Assembly: GCA_000989955.1 (NCBI GenBank)
Contig: LBTE01000005.1
Span: 86,405-124,274 of the forward strand
Source: a candidate division TM6 bacterium GW2011_GWF2_37_49
GTDB taxonomy: Bacteria; Babelota; Babeliae; Babelales; RVW-14
DNA length: 37,870 bases
Reading direction: 5' to 3'
Positions 17,101-23,874 of the stretch are shown here, piece by piece. Position 1 is the first letter of the stretch. Every line of letters starts with the position of its first letter. Under the pieces are notes generated by a model. It ran no database searches. It was not told where the DNA came from and was given only the letters and a program-made list of their open reading frames with translations. The position numbers and the translations under genes are program-made.

Positions 17101-17696
17101 AGTTGTTACAAATATTTATCGATAAACGTTACGTTGATCAATGTGCTTATTGGGCTTTAGATGGAGGATATAATATTGATGCAGCCCATCTTATGAGATT
17201 AAGCACAACAAATATTTACGCACAAAATACATACAATGGTAAGCTGACTGGTGATCCACAAAATTTAACGGCTTTGAAGCCGTACATGGAGAATATATCA
17301 ACGTTATTGAATGATTATGTCGATAATAGCATGAAATTAGCAACTCTGATAAAAACTTATTATCAACAACTTCATTTTGATGCATATGATTTAACATTTG
17401 ATAGACTTCAAGCTAGAATATTTCTTCCATCGCCGCATCTTTATAATCCTGCATTGACTAAAATTATACGTTACAGTAAAGATAATAATTTATTGAATCA
17501 AATACACAATCGATTACAGCAATTGTTTCATGATATAATTAATACGTTTATTAAAAATAAAATTGAAGGAAAAATAGATAGCTTTAAATTGCCAACAGCC
17601 TTCAAAAATTTGGATGATTTTGTAACAGCTCAAATTACAACAAAACATGTCAAAAACGAAAAAATGGTATCGGTTGATCAGGTTGCAGTAGCGTAA
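14163..17696 (+). CDS. large exported protein with a possible macro/PARG-like module
   Basis: 1177 residues; AGGAT lies 5 nt before the ATG. Residues 1-21 form a signal peptide (SVFA/QNF). Residues 22-310 are a Cys-containing mixed region of unknown type. Residues about 320-560 look like a module of their own: 'FQLASRPNGLEGG' (321-333), 'AISAAPGGIFRML' (356-368) and 'FLTAVGAGAFRNKPTWV' (501-517). The last resembles the glycine-rich GCGAFGN block of macro-like PARG/TIGR02452 proteins, which bind ADP-ribose; this is inferred from motif shape only. A Pro-rich linker (about 695-715) leads to a long helical C-terminal half (about 760-1177) with no recognised domain. The gene stands alone between repeat copies. 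Macro-like function in an exported protein would point to an effector, but this is unproven. Confidence 0.8.
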   Translation: MNFKFKNILGFIFVFYTSVFAQNFYEITDCEAGPVASSFWIPVKFNDNKMEDSVLIKITDQSKSKSPGFLKTDKDFVANFVFITPELASTNEQLPTGLYYWMKDAKSFQDVPKGIYPCRPFSGQRTFAKKANAGYYTGYFKKGTDWIVDDKQAYDPKQCKNTNPFTFTVIYTSDNKIYALVLPNKLQVLTENSDVSTYSQKCRDKDPTHLPRSQIFQHLFGMSEPDFYKKNKPTNFKYAFKKDINGNVITANGFLCGNIELNTYKNLEDSIGNNFFATDPHPSFNIIFYEISPEGFKGIRKFRRADVGFVQGRQENKDAVFQLASRPNGLEGGCEYRGKGFTDITGEYAVQGEEAAISAAPGGIFRMLGDLHINFFQNIPELAQKVTPEGDLPISAVDLLKINKSEWWKDLLICFHENIQVTTGLSCAHRIGDDRTDNYADCNEIVPKTQDQLIHQIPVCAINLRNITTNDAIDFFCQNLLLGFYTGTIYSSIIHKKYKIFLTAVGAGAFRNKPTWVTNAVIKAMAGMNDFGCNVYFVFMDKSQRGESAIPEAYQPLIDQLVKSIGGNVLKIRFNEKTNKEYAILTHYFPGAQSSSKIFNTQEELEPYFHNFLIAPHTDILALSGTGGVAPTLPTVNLHSSSLVSGVDPLNLKLLELQSKLKIMPGMLNQIVQRLGTLVGTLSQRPIVSPQPVQPKIQPKPVITPTFISSGSVSEDVMIKQIFAAAKAKVGDVPSASNVPSPQEFNFEEIETLKMQSSSHLRMLFTKYNKNSRISFIYKRWQDFFETDECRPHIEMLKQILNTEKLHKDQYYVFYNAFNGGIVAILFEIYQFLHAYGMLNSNQPLALRFYSKNDVLFDSIQQLKLEMNKVEQHIAKLQIDKCSYKKNQQDVELERGECIDHIKTFKNLLLSVNFALFGNFEKKNECSWWYFYQSVMASTLTMETCRTILKNILEPIDCLTYLDAFIKLITEYEEKLNAGELLQIFIDKRYVDQCAYWALDGGYNIDAAHLMRLSTTNIYAQNTYNGKLTGDPQNLTALKPYMENISTLLNDYVDNSMKLATLIKTYYQQLHFDAYDLTFDRLQARIFLPSPHLYNPALTKIIRYSKDNNLLNQIHNRLQQLFHDIINTFIKNKIEGKIDSFKLPTAFKNLDDFVTAQITTKHVKNEKMVSVDQVAVA

Positions 17697-17699
17697 GTG

Positions 17700-17850
17700 A
17701 AGGTGTTTTTCGGCCATACATCCATAGCGAATCTCGCCATCCCATATCCAATGCGGCTTGCCAGCAAATTGATAAAATTTTAGATCCCGCCGGCAAGCAG
17801 CGATTGGATAAGGGCTGTCGAATGAATTCGGGAAAAAATGCAAAAAGTGG
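17700..17850 (+). repeat. dispersed intergenic repeat, copy D
   Basis: Starting 4 bp after the stop codon it has GGCTTGCCAGCAAATTGATA, AAATTTTAGATCCCGCCGGC, AAGCAGCGATTGGAT and AATGAATTCGGGAAAAAATG, the most canonical copy in the window. It fills the first half of the gap 17697-18057. Minus-strand open frames across it are not supported. Confidence 0.75.
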
Positions 17851-17900
17851 CATCGCTGATGCCAAAATGAGACGCAAAATGGCATTATCGATGCCACTTT
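17844..17900. repeat. long inverted repeat with nested hairpins
   Basis: AAAGTGGCATCG at 17844 is matched perfectly by CGATGCCACTTT ending at 17900; with two mismatches the arms extend inward to TGATGCCA and TGGCATTA. Each arm can also fold on its own (GGCATC-GCT-GATGCC, TGGCAT-TATCG-ATGCCA). It directly follows repeat copy D. It could terminate or stabilise the transcript of the large exported protein, though no T run follows. Confidence 0.7.
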
Positions 17901-17980
17901 GCAATTACTAACTAAAAACATGATAATTTAAGCATATTTTACCCACAAAAATACAATTTATGCCCTTGAAACAAACCTTT

Positions 17981-18008
17981 TTGACTAACTGCCTTAATTT
18001 GATAATAT
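17981..18008 (+). promoter_or_regulatory. sigma70-type promoter of the esterase pair
   Basis: TTGACT (17981-17986) and TAATAT (18003-18008) are 16 bp apart, about 50 bp upstream of the first esterase start at 18058. An upstream in-frame start at 18016 would leave almost no leader, which supports the later start. Confidence 0.55.
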
Positions 18009-18057
18009 TAAACATATGCTGAAATTATTTAAAATGTATAAATTTTGGGGGTTATCA

Positions 18058-19251
18058 ATGAATATATTTAAACAAATTAAATTTTTAATCTTAGTCTTGA
18101 TCTTGGCCTTGCTTCCAGGCTGTTCTTGGAGCATGGATAAAACCGCTACAAAATATTATGATTTTCCAAAGCCAACCGGCAAGTATGCCGTTGGAACTCG
18201 ATTGCTTGAACTAACTGATCCGTCCAGAAATGATCTTGAAACTAGTAAGCCTAGGGAGCTTGTGGTGCAAGTTTGGTATCCGTCAGAACAACCTTCAATC
18301 CAATCAATGACACCTTACGCATATGAATCGCTTGCAGAGTTTAAAAAGGATGAAGAAGCAGAGACCATAGAAAAACTTGATAGCATCAGAACACACGGCA
18401 TATTTGATGCAAGCCCAGTTGCTGGTAAATATCCAGTCGTTATCTTTGGGCATGGCTTTGGTATGTCTCGAGGCTCATACTCATTCTTTTGTGAAAACAT
18501 TGCTAGCCATGGATATGTTGTTGTAATGGTTATGCACACGTTTGTGACAGAACTTACTAAATTTGCCGACGGTCGTGAATTTGGTTTAACAAGAAAAAGA
18601 AATTTTGCTGTATTCGATGAATGCTTCAAAGATATCGAATTTATGTTGGATAAAGTAATATCTGGAGCACTCGGGCCATTAACAGCCGTTTGTGATTTTA
18701 CTAACATCGGCATAATTGGGCATTCATTGGGCGGCGTAATGGCTTCTCATGTTTGCAGAGGTGATGCTCGCGTAAAAGCCGGTATCAGTCTTGATGGGCC
18801 GTTATTTGGAATCAACGGTACAAAGCCATTTAATAAGCCTTTTCTATTTGTTTTGAGATCAAATTTTTATGAGTACTTCAACAGATTCAGTAAAGATGAA
18901 AATGAGTACTCTCTGGACGCAGCGTTCGAGGAACCAAAAACTTTTGTTGGATCCAATGAACGATTCTGTAAGGCAAACGGACAAGGCGCTATGCAAATCG
19001 TTGTACGTGGAGCAGAACACAATACTTTTTCTGACCTTCCAATTCTTGTAGGAATGTTTAAAGAAATGTTCGGCCAAGAGTTGAATTTGAGCAATCTGGA
19101 AACAGGGAACGTTTCAGCTGATGCTTTAAGTACAATACAAGGATGCATTATTACATTCTTCAATAAAAATTTAAAAAATCAGCCCGATGCTTACCCTTCA
19201 TTGGTTAAGCACGACGAAGGGGCTGAAGATTTTACTTTTTATATCCATTAA
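18058..19251 (+). CDS. lipoprotein alpha/beta hydrolase, PAF-acetylhydrolase-like
   Basis: 397 residues from ATG 18058, preceded by GGGGGTT; the in-frame start at 18016 would spoil the signal peptide. Residues 1-22 end in the lipobox LLPGC (C22), so it should be a lipid-anchored envelope protein. The fold is that of platelet-activating-factor acetylhydrolase isoform II/dienelactone hydrolase-like esterases (PF03403): 'VGTRLLELTDPSR', 'VQVWYPSE', an oxyanion-hole region 'VVIFGHGFGMSRGSY', nucleophile S223 in GHSLGG, acid D246 in 'SLDGPLFG' and H321 in 'AEHNTFSD'. The family removes short acyl groups from phospholipids, so host lipids are a possible substrate. It is followed after 28 bp by a close paralogue. 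Confidence 0.88.
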   Translation: MNIFKQIKFLILVLILALLPGCSWSMDKTATKYYDFPKPTGKYAVGTRLLELTDPSRNDLETSKPRELVVQVWYPSEQPSIQSMTPYAYESLAEFKKDEEAETIEKLDSIRTHGIFDASPVAGKYPVVIFGHGFGMSRGSYSFFCENIASHGYVVVMVMHTFVTELTKFADGREFGLTRKRNFAVFDECFKDIEFMLDKVISGALGPLTAVCDFTNIGIIGHSLGGVMASHVCRGDARVKAGISLDGPLFGINGTKPFNKPFLFVLRSNFYEYFNRFSKDENEYSLDAAFEEPKTFVGSNERFCKANGQGAMQIVVRGAEHNTFSDLPILVGMFKEMFGQELNLSNLETGNVSADALSTIQGCIITFFNKNLKNQPDAYPSLVKHDEGAEDFTFYIH

Positions 19252-19279
19252 AAAACATGCGAATATAGAAAGGTTATAA

Positions 19280-20473
19280 ATGAATATTTTAAAACACATT
19301 CAAATTTTGATTTTAGTCCTGGCACCAGCATGTTTGATGGGCGCAGCTCAATCGCCAGCAGATTACTTTGATTTTCCAAAGCCAACCGGCAAGTATGCCG
19401 TTGGAACAAGGTTAATTGAATTAACTGATGAAAGTCGCTTGGAATCAACAAAAGGTGAGCCTGCAAAATTTAGGCGTTTGCCTGTGCAGGTTTGGTATCC
19501 AGCCGAAGGCAAGCTGGACAAGCCAACATCGCCGTACGCTTATGAAATGTTAAAAAATTTGAAAAAAATGTGTGCCGAGGACGATATGCCTCAAGCCCAA
19601 ATCGATCAACTCGATTTGATTCGTACTTACGCAGTTACTGACGCACAAATATCAAAAGATCAAGCAGCCTTTCCAGTAGTTATTTTTGCTCATGGTTACG
19701 CAACTTCACGCGGCGAATATTCATCAATATGCGAAGATATCGCAAGCCACGGCTACATTGTTTTTACGGTTTGGCAAACATACCTAACATCGATAACTCG
19801 TTTTGCTGACGGAACGGAAACTGAATTTGTACGCGAAAAAAGTCCGGATATGTTTGAGGATTGTTCTGCCGATATTGAATTTATGCTTAATCAAGTTCAA
19901 GCGGGCGTATTCAAAGAACTCACCCAATCATGCGATTTTGCAAATATCGGAATAGTTGGACATTCGCTTGGTGGAATGATGGCAAATCACATCTGCAGAT
20001 CGGATGTTAGAGTTAAGGCTGGCATAAGTTTGGATGGACCTTTATACGGACCAAGAGCTACCGAACCATTTAATAAACCATTTATGTTTATGTTAGCGCC
20101 TACATTTTACCACATGTTCGATGATGAAGAGATTATGATTTTTACAGGCATGACCAAAGAAGAATTTGCAAGCTCGATTGATAAATTTTGTCACGGAAAC
20201 GAAGCTCCATGGTACAAAATTATTTTAAAAAATGCGGAACACTGCACATTCTCGGATTGTCCAATTTTGGTAAACGTGCTCAAGCAAATTACAGGCTCTG
20301 ACGACATTCATCTGGGTGCCGGCACAATCGATGGATTAAAGGCCATCGAGATCATACGATCTCACATTTGCAGCTTCTTTGATAAATATTTAAAAGGCCA
20401 GCCAGCACCGCTTATTGATGGGCAAGATAAAAAATATGCTGCGGACATCGAATTCAAATCTTGGGCGCAATAA
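19280..20473 (+). CDS. exported alpha/beta hydrolase, PAF-acetylhydrolase-like (tandem paralogue)
   Basis: 397 residues, AAAGG 6 nt before the ATG. It matches the gene upstream along its whole length ('DFPKPTGKYAVGTRL' is identical) and keeps the triad S229 (GHSLGG), D252 (SLDGPLYG) and H321 (AEHCTFSD). The N-terminus is a signal peptide ending near residue 21-23; a poor lipobox-like APAC is present, so whether it is a lipoprotein is unclear. The two genes form a short operon from a recent to moderately old duplication. The oxyanion-region motif changed from FGHGFGMSRG to FAHGYATSRG, so substrate choice may differ between the copies. The SDR gene converges with it, 11 bp away. Confidence 0.87.
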   Translation: MNILKHIQILILVLAPACLMGAAQSPADYFDFPKPTGKYAVGTRLIELTDESRLESTKGEPAKFRRLPVQVWYPAEGKLDKPTSPYAYEMLKNLKKMCAEDDMPQAQIDQLDLIRTYAVTDAQISKDQAAFPVVIFAHGYATSRGEYSSICEDIASHGYIVFTVWQTYLTSITRFADGTETEFVREKSPDMFEDCSADIEFMLNQVQAGVFKELTQSCDFANIGIVGHSLGGMMANHICRSDVRVKAGISLDGPLYGPRATEPFNKPFMFMLAPTFYHMFDDEEIMIFTGMTKEEFASSIDKFCHGNEAPWYKIILKNAEHCTFSDCPILVNVLKQITGSDDIHLGAGTIDGLKAIEIIRSHICSFFDKYLKGQPAPLIDGQDKKYAADIEFKSWAQ

Positions 20474-20484
20474 AAAGTCCTTGA

Positions 20485-21279
20485 TCAAAAGCCGCCGACG
20501 GCATTGTAAATAAAATCAGGCGTTATATCATAAAGCCAGGCAATCAGCTGCCAGCGCTTTGTAATGTACGCCTTTTTCTTTTTAGCCTTGATGGCATCGT
20601 AAATTTGCTGCGCCGCTTTTTGCGTTGTAGCGACCCAGTAAGCCCCCGGAATTTTGTGAACATCTTCGGCCTCAATTTCGACCCAGCCCGGGATTATATC
20701 CGTCACATAAATTGGAAGCTTGGACTGAATTATTTTATTTCTGACGCCTTCAAGATATCTTGAAATAAAGGCCTTTGCTCCGCTGTAAAATGGACAAGCA
20801 GCACACCCTCGTAGGCCGCTTGTGGAGGATATTCCGACCAGGTGTCCTGATTTTTGTTTCTCAAAAAAAGCCAGCGCCGTTTCCGCCATTATCCAAAAGC
20901 CGGTCAAATCAACAGCTAAGATCTTTTTGTCTACTTCAAAGCCTTCCTGTCCTTTAATGTCGTTAGCCGCGCTGATGCTGATTACTATCAAATCAAGGCC
21001 GCCCATCTCTTCAATCAATTCAGACAATTTTTGGATAGCGGCGTCCTGCTCTGTGACGTCAATTTGCTTGATGTAAGACTTCGTCGGAATCTCGGCTTGA
21101 AGCGATTCAAGCAGGTTTAACCTCCGGCCGACCAAGCCCACTTCATAGTCCTGTGCAAGCAACTTTGCAACCTGTCGTCCCATCCCCGAAGTTGCACCAA
21201 CAACGATTGCCTTATTTTTTGCACAAATATTTGTAAACAACAGACAAAATACGAATACAACCACCTGACAACAATTCAT
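20485..21279 (-). CDS. exported short-chain dehydrogenase/reductase (SDR)
   Basis: 264 residues from the ATG at 21279, chosen because GGGGAGGG stands 6 nt upstream; the frame is open to 21324. Residues 1-20 form a signal peptide or membrane anchor (NCCQVVVFVFCLLFTNICA). The rest is a classical SDR: cofactor loop GATSGMG (28-34), R52/R53 region after 'GLVG' suggesting NADP, 'SISAAN' in place of NNAG, S152, Y165 and K169 (YxxxK). The motifs are intact, so an NAD(P)-dependent oxidoreductase is expected. Export is odd because NADP is not normally available outside the cytoplasm; it may instead be anchored with the enzyme facing in. The substrate is unknown. Confidence 0.88.
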   Translation of the reverse strand: MNCCQVVVFVFCLLFTNICAKNKAIVVGATSGMGRQVAKLLAQDYEVGLVGRRLNLLESLQAEIPTKSYIKQIDVTEQDAAIQKLSELIEEMGGLDLIVISISAANDIKGQEGFEVDKKILAVDLTGFWIMAETALAFFEKQKSGHLVGISSTSGLRGCAACPFYSGAKAFISRYLEGVRNKIIQSKLPIYVTDIIPGWVEIEAEDVHKIPGAYWVATTQKAAQQIYDAIKAKKKKAYITKRWQLIAWLYDITPDFIYNAVGGF

Positions 21280-21407
21280 TCCATGCCCTCCCCAAAATAT
21301 TCCGACATCAATTCCACGAAACAAATGTTAACATTTCGTAAAATTTGATTGCTACAATTCAGTTTTTTGGGAATAAAATCATGAAATACATATTAATCAA
21401 AGCCTCG

Positions 21408-21560
21408 ATTTTTGTGGCCATACATCAAACATACACGTACCAAATTACGACTCCATGCACCTTGTCAGCAATTTGACAAATTTTACAGGTCCGCCGGCAG
21501 GCAACGATTGGATCAAATGTTTCAAATATTTTTTTTCAAAATTGCACAAAGTGCCATCAC
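21408..21560 (+). repeat. dispersed intergenic repeat, copy E
   Basis: It carries GATTTTTGTGGCCATACATC, CTTGTCAGCAATTTGACAAA, TTTTACAGGTCCGCCGGCAG, GCAACGATTGGATC and TTCAAAATTGCACAAAGTGC in the usual order. It occupies the middle of the 461-bp gap 21280-21740; the rest holds the tRNA-Phe promoter region. No gene is seen. Confidence 0.7.
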
Positions 21561-21648
21561 ATTTGAAAAGCTTTATCTGTAGATGTATTCAGTCAAAATT
21601 CGAACAAAAACAAGCGCCCAATTATCACTTTGACGTAGTAAAATTTTA

Positions 21649-21677
21649 TTGACATCAAATCACTTACCAGGTACTCT
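21649..21677 (+). promoter_or_regulatory. candidate promoter for tRNA-Phe (and ffh operon)
   Basis: A perfect -35 TTGACA (21649-21654) is followed after 17 bp by TACTCT (21672-21677), a moderate -10. It would give a leader of about 57 nt before the tRNA. No clear terminator lies between the tRNA and ffh, so read-through into ffh is possible. Confidence 0.5.
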
Positions 21678-21740
21678 ACAACCGTACAAAATTTGAAATT
21701 AATTTTGAAAAGACACTAGAAAATAACACGATTGAAATGT

Positions 21741-21816
21741 GCCGGGGTAGCTCAGGTGGTAGAGCAGAAGACTGAAAATCTTTGTGTCGGCGGTTCAACT
21801 CCGCCCCTCGGCACCA
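21741..21816 (+). tRNA. tRNA-Phe (anticodon GAA)
   Basis: Full cloverleaf: acceptor GCCGGGG/CCTCGGC, D arm with AGCTCAGGTGGTAGAGC, anticodon loop CTGAAAA giving GAA, T arm GGCGG/CCGCC around TTCAACT. Discriminator A and an encoded CCA end it. It lies 65 bp upstream of ffh on the same strand. Confidence 0.96.
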
Positions 21817-21881
21817 TTTTATTGTTTTAATTTTCTAAAAAATGTGGGTTTCTTAATCAAAAATAAACAAAGCTTAAAAAC

Positions 21882-23210
21882 ATGTTTGATTTTCTATCAG
21901 AAAAATTTGCTGGTGTTTTAACTTGGCTCAAAAATCGCGGTAGACTTACTGAAGAAAATATTCAGGATGCTCTGGGTCAAGTCAAAACAGCTCTTCTTGA
22001 TGCTGACGTTCCATACGATATTGTTGATGCATTTTTAAATGAAGTCAAGGAAGGTCTTGTCGGTCAAAAAATCCAAACTTCGCTTAATCCTGGACAATTA
22101 CTAATCAAAATTGTGCATGAAAAGCTATTAACCTTTTTGGGTGGCAAAACTACGACTCAAATGACCTTTCAGATTCCGTCCGTAGTCTTGGTCATGGGCC
22201 TGCAAGGTTCGGGTAAAACAACGTCCGTGGCAAAACTTGCCTGGTGGGTTACAAAAGAAGCGGAAAAACGTGGTAAAAAACGTCGAATTTTGCTTGCATC
22301 TGTTGATTTTTACCGTCCAGCAGCCGTTGAGCAATTAAACATATTGTCCAAGCAGGTTGGGGTCGATTTTTACGAAGCCAAAAGCACAAATGTCATTGAA
22401 GCAGCCAAAGAAATAAATAATCATTTCAAAAAAAATCTGTACGAAATACTATTTTTAGATACTTCTGGCAGGCTTCATGTCGATTCAAATATGATGCAGG
22501 AGCTTGAAGAGGTAAACAAAATAGTATCCCCTAAACATAAAATTTTAGTGCTAGACGCTATGACAGGGCAAGAATCATTAAAAGTAGCAAAAGCATTTAA
22601 TGATTCTGTAGGCTTTGATTGTGCGATTTTAAGCAAATTAGACAGTGATGCTCGTGGTGGCGCTGCTTTTGCGTTCAAATACGCCCTTAAAAAACCCATC
22701 TCCTTCGTTGGATCGGGTGAAAAAAATGAGGACCTGGAAGCATTTATACCGGAAAGAATGGCTACTAGAATTCTTGGAATGGGTGATATGCTGACCTTGA
22801 TCGAAAAGGCTAGCGAAACCATAGAGGTTGAAAATCAGGAAAAAATAGCTAAAAAGTTTATAGACGGAAACTTTACCCTTCAAGATTTTTCAGAACAGCT
22901 TGATTTGATTGACAAAATGGGATCTTTGAGTAAAATCACCAGATACCTGCCTGGCATGAATCAGCTTTCACAGGAAGAAATGGCCAAGGGGCAGGTTGAA
23001 ATGAAGAGATTTAAGGCTATAATTGGATCAATGACGATTAAAGAGCGCGTTATGCCTAATATTTTGGATTCATCACGCAAACAAAGAATAGCCAAGGGTG
23101 CCGGTGTAAATGTGCAAAATATTAATCAATTGCTACAAAGATTTGAACAAAGTAAGCAATTTGTTAAAATGTTCAGGAAGATGGGTAAGCTCAGAAGTTT
23201 CATTTTATAG
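21882..23210 (+). CDS. ffh: signal recognition particle GTPase Ffh
   Basis: 442 residues. It binds signal sequences on the ribosome with SRP RNA and delivers them to FtsY at the membrane, which is needed for the many exported proteins in this window. N domain at 1-95; G domain with GLQGSGKTT (106-114), a DTSGR G3 motif (usually DTAGR) and SKLDSD in place of TKLD. The M domain from about 300 has the RNA-binding 'SSRKQRIAKGAGVNVQNIN' helix and ends at 'RKMGKLRSFIL'. It is close to the normal length. It leads the conserved ffh-rpsP-khpA-trmD block. Confidence 0.97.
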   Translation: MFDFLSEKFAGVLTWLKNRGRLTEENIQDALGQVKTALLDADVPYDIVDAFLNEVKEGLVGQKIQTSLNPGQLLIKIVHEKLLTFLGGKTTTQMTFQIPSVVLVMGLQGSGKTTSVAKLAWWVTKEAEKRGKKRRILLASVDFYRPAAVEQLNILSKQVGVDFYEAKSTNVIEAAKEINNHFKKNLYEILFLDTSGRLHVDSNMMQELEEVNKIVSPKHKILVLDAMTGQESLKVAKAFNDSVGFDCAILSKLDSDARGGAAFAFKYALKKPISFVGSGEKNEDLEAFIPERMATRILGMGDMLTLIEKASETIEVENQEKIAKKFIDGNFTLQDFSEQLDLIDKMGSLSKITRYLPGMNQLSQEEMAKGQVEMKRFKAIIGSMTIKERVMPNILDSSRKQRIAKGAGVNVQNINQLLQRFEQSKQFVKMFRKMGKLRSFIL

Positions 23211-23266
23211 GTAGATTTATACGAACAATGGATAATTCCAAATTGTTTCAGAAAGGACTTTATTAA

Positions 23267-23512
23267 ATGGCTGTTAAAATTCGTTTAAGCAGAATTGGTA
23301 AAAAAAATCGCCCTTATTGGCGTGTAGTTGCAGTGGATTCTCAGAAAAAAAGAGATGGCGCCCACCTAGAACATCTTGGTTCATACGATCCAATCACACA
23401 CAACGTTATTCAACTAGACCAAGAACGTATAACACATTGGATTTCCAATGGCGCAACATGCAGCCCAACTGTGAAAAAGCTTATCAAATTGGCAGGCGAA
23501 AAAAAAGCTTAG
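23267..23512 (+). CDS. rpsP: 30S ribosomal protein S16
   Basis: 81 residues, normal for S16, with the N-terminal 'VKIRLSRIGKKNRPYWRVVA' signature and 'HLGSYDPITH'. It stabilises the 16S rRNA 5' domain during assembly of the small subunit. AAAGGA precedes the ATG. It is placed 56 bp after ffh and 62 bp before khpA, as in many bacteria. Confidence 0.97.
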   Translation: MAVKIRLSRIGKKNRPYWRVVAVDSQKKRDGAHLEHLGSYDPITHNVIQLDQERITHWISNGATCSPTVKKLIKLAGEKKA

Positions 23513-23574
23513 TTTTGTTAATTTGATCTTCGTTATTTGCTACAATAGTTTTAGTAATTTTGGAGCAGTAAATC

Positions 23575-23814
23575 ATGAGTATGCTTAAAGAATTAGTCGA
23601 ACAAATCGTAAAAAAATTAGTCGACAGACCAGAGAGTGTGAATGTTTCTGAAATCAACGGTGAACAGTCAACAATCATAGAGCTTCGTGTGGCCCCTGAA
23701 GATTTGGGCAAAGTTATTGGAAAAGAAGGTCGAACTGCAAGATCTATTCGTACACTCGTACAAGCTGCAGCATCAAAAGACCATAAGCGCGCTGTTCTTG
23801 AAATTTTAGAATAA
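23575..23814 (+). CDS. khpA: KH-domain RNA-binding protein KhpA
   Basis: 79 residues, a single KH domain with the GKEG loop in '[20 protein letters not shown]', the hallmark of KhpA/YlqC. GGAG is 9 nt upstream of the ATG. KhpA binds RNA broadly, often with KhpB/Jag, and affects cell-envelope gene expression. In the usual order rpsP-khpA-rimM-trmD the next gene would be rimM; here trmD follows directly. Confidence 0.94.
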   Translation: MSMLKELVEQIVKKLVDRPESVNVSEINGEQSTIIELRVAPEDLGKVIGKEGRTARSIRTLVQAAASKDHKRAVLEILE

Positions 23815-23836
23815 AAAGCATTAAAAATTTGAAATT

Positions 23837-23868
23837 ATGGCTGGCAAATTTGCCAGCCATTCTTATTT
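23837..23868 (+). terminator. palindromic hairpin between khpA and trmD
   Basis: ATGGCTGGCAAA and TTTGCCAGCCAT form a 24-bp perfect palindrome (23837-23860) followed by TCTTATTT. It lies where rimM would normally stand, 7 nt from the trmD start region. It may act as a partial terminator or as an RNA structure controlling trmD translation, since no ribosome site is seen before trmD. Confidence 0.5.
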
Positions 23869-23874
23869 AAAACT

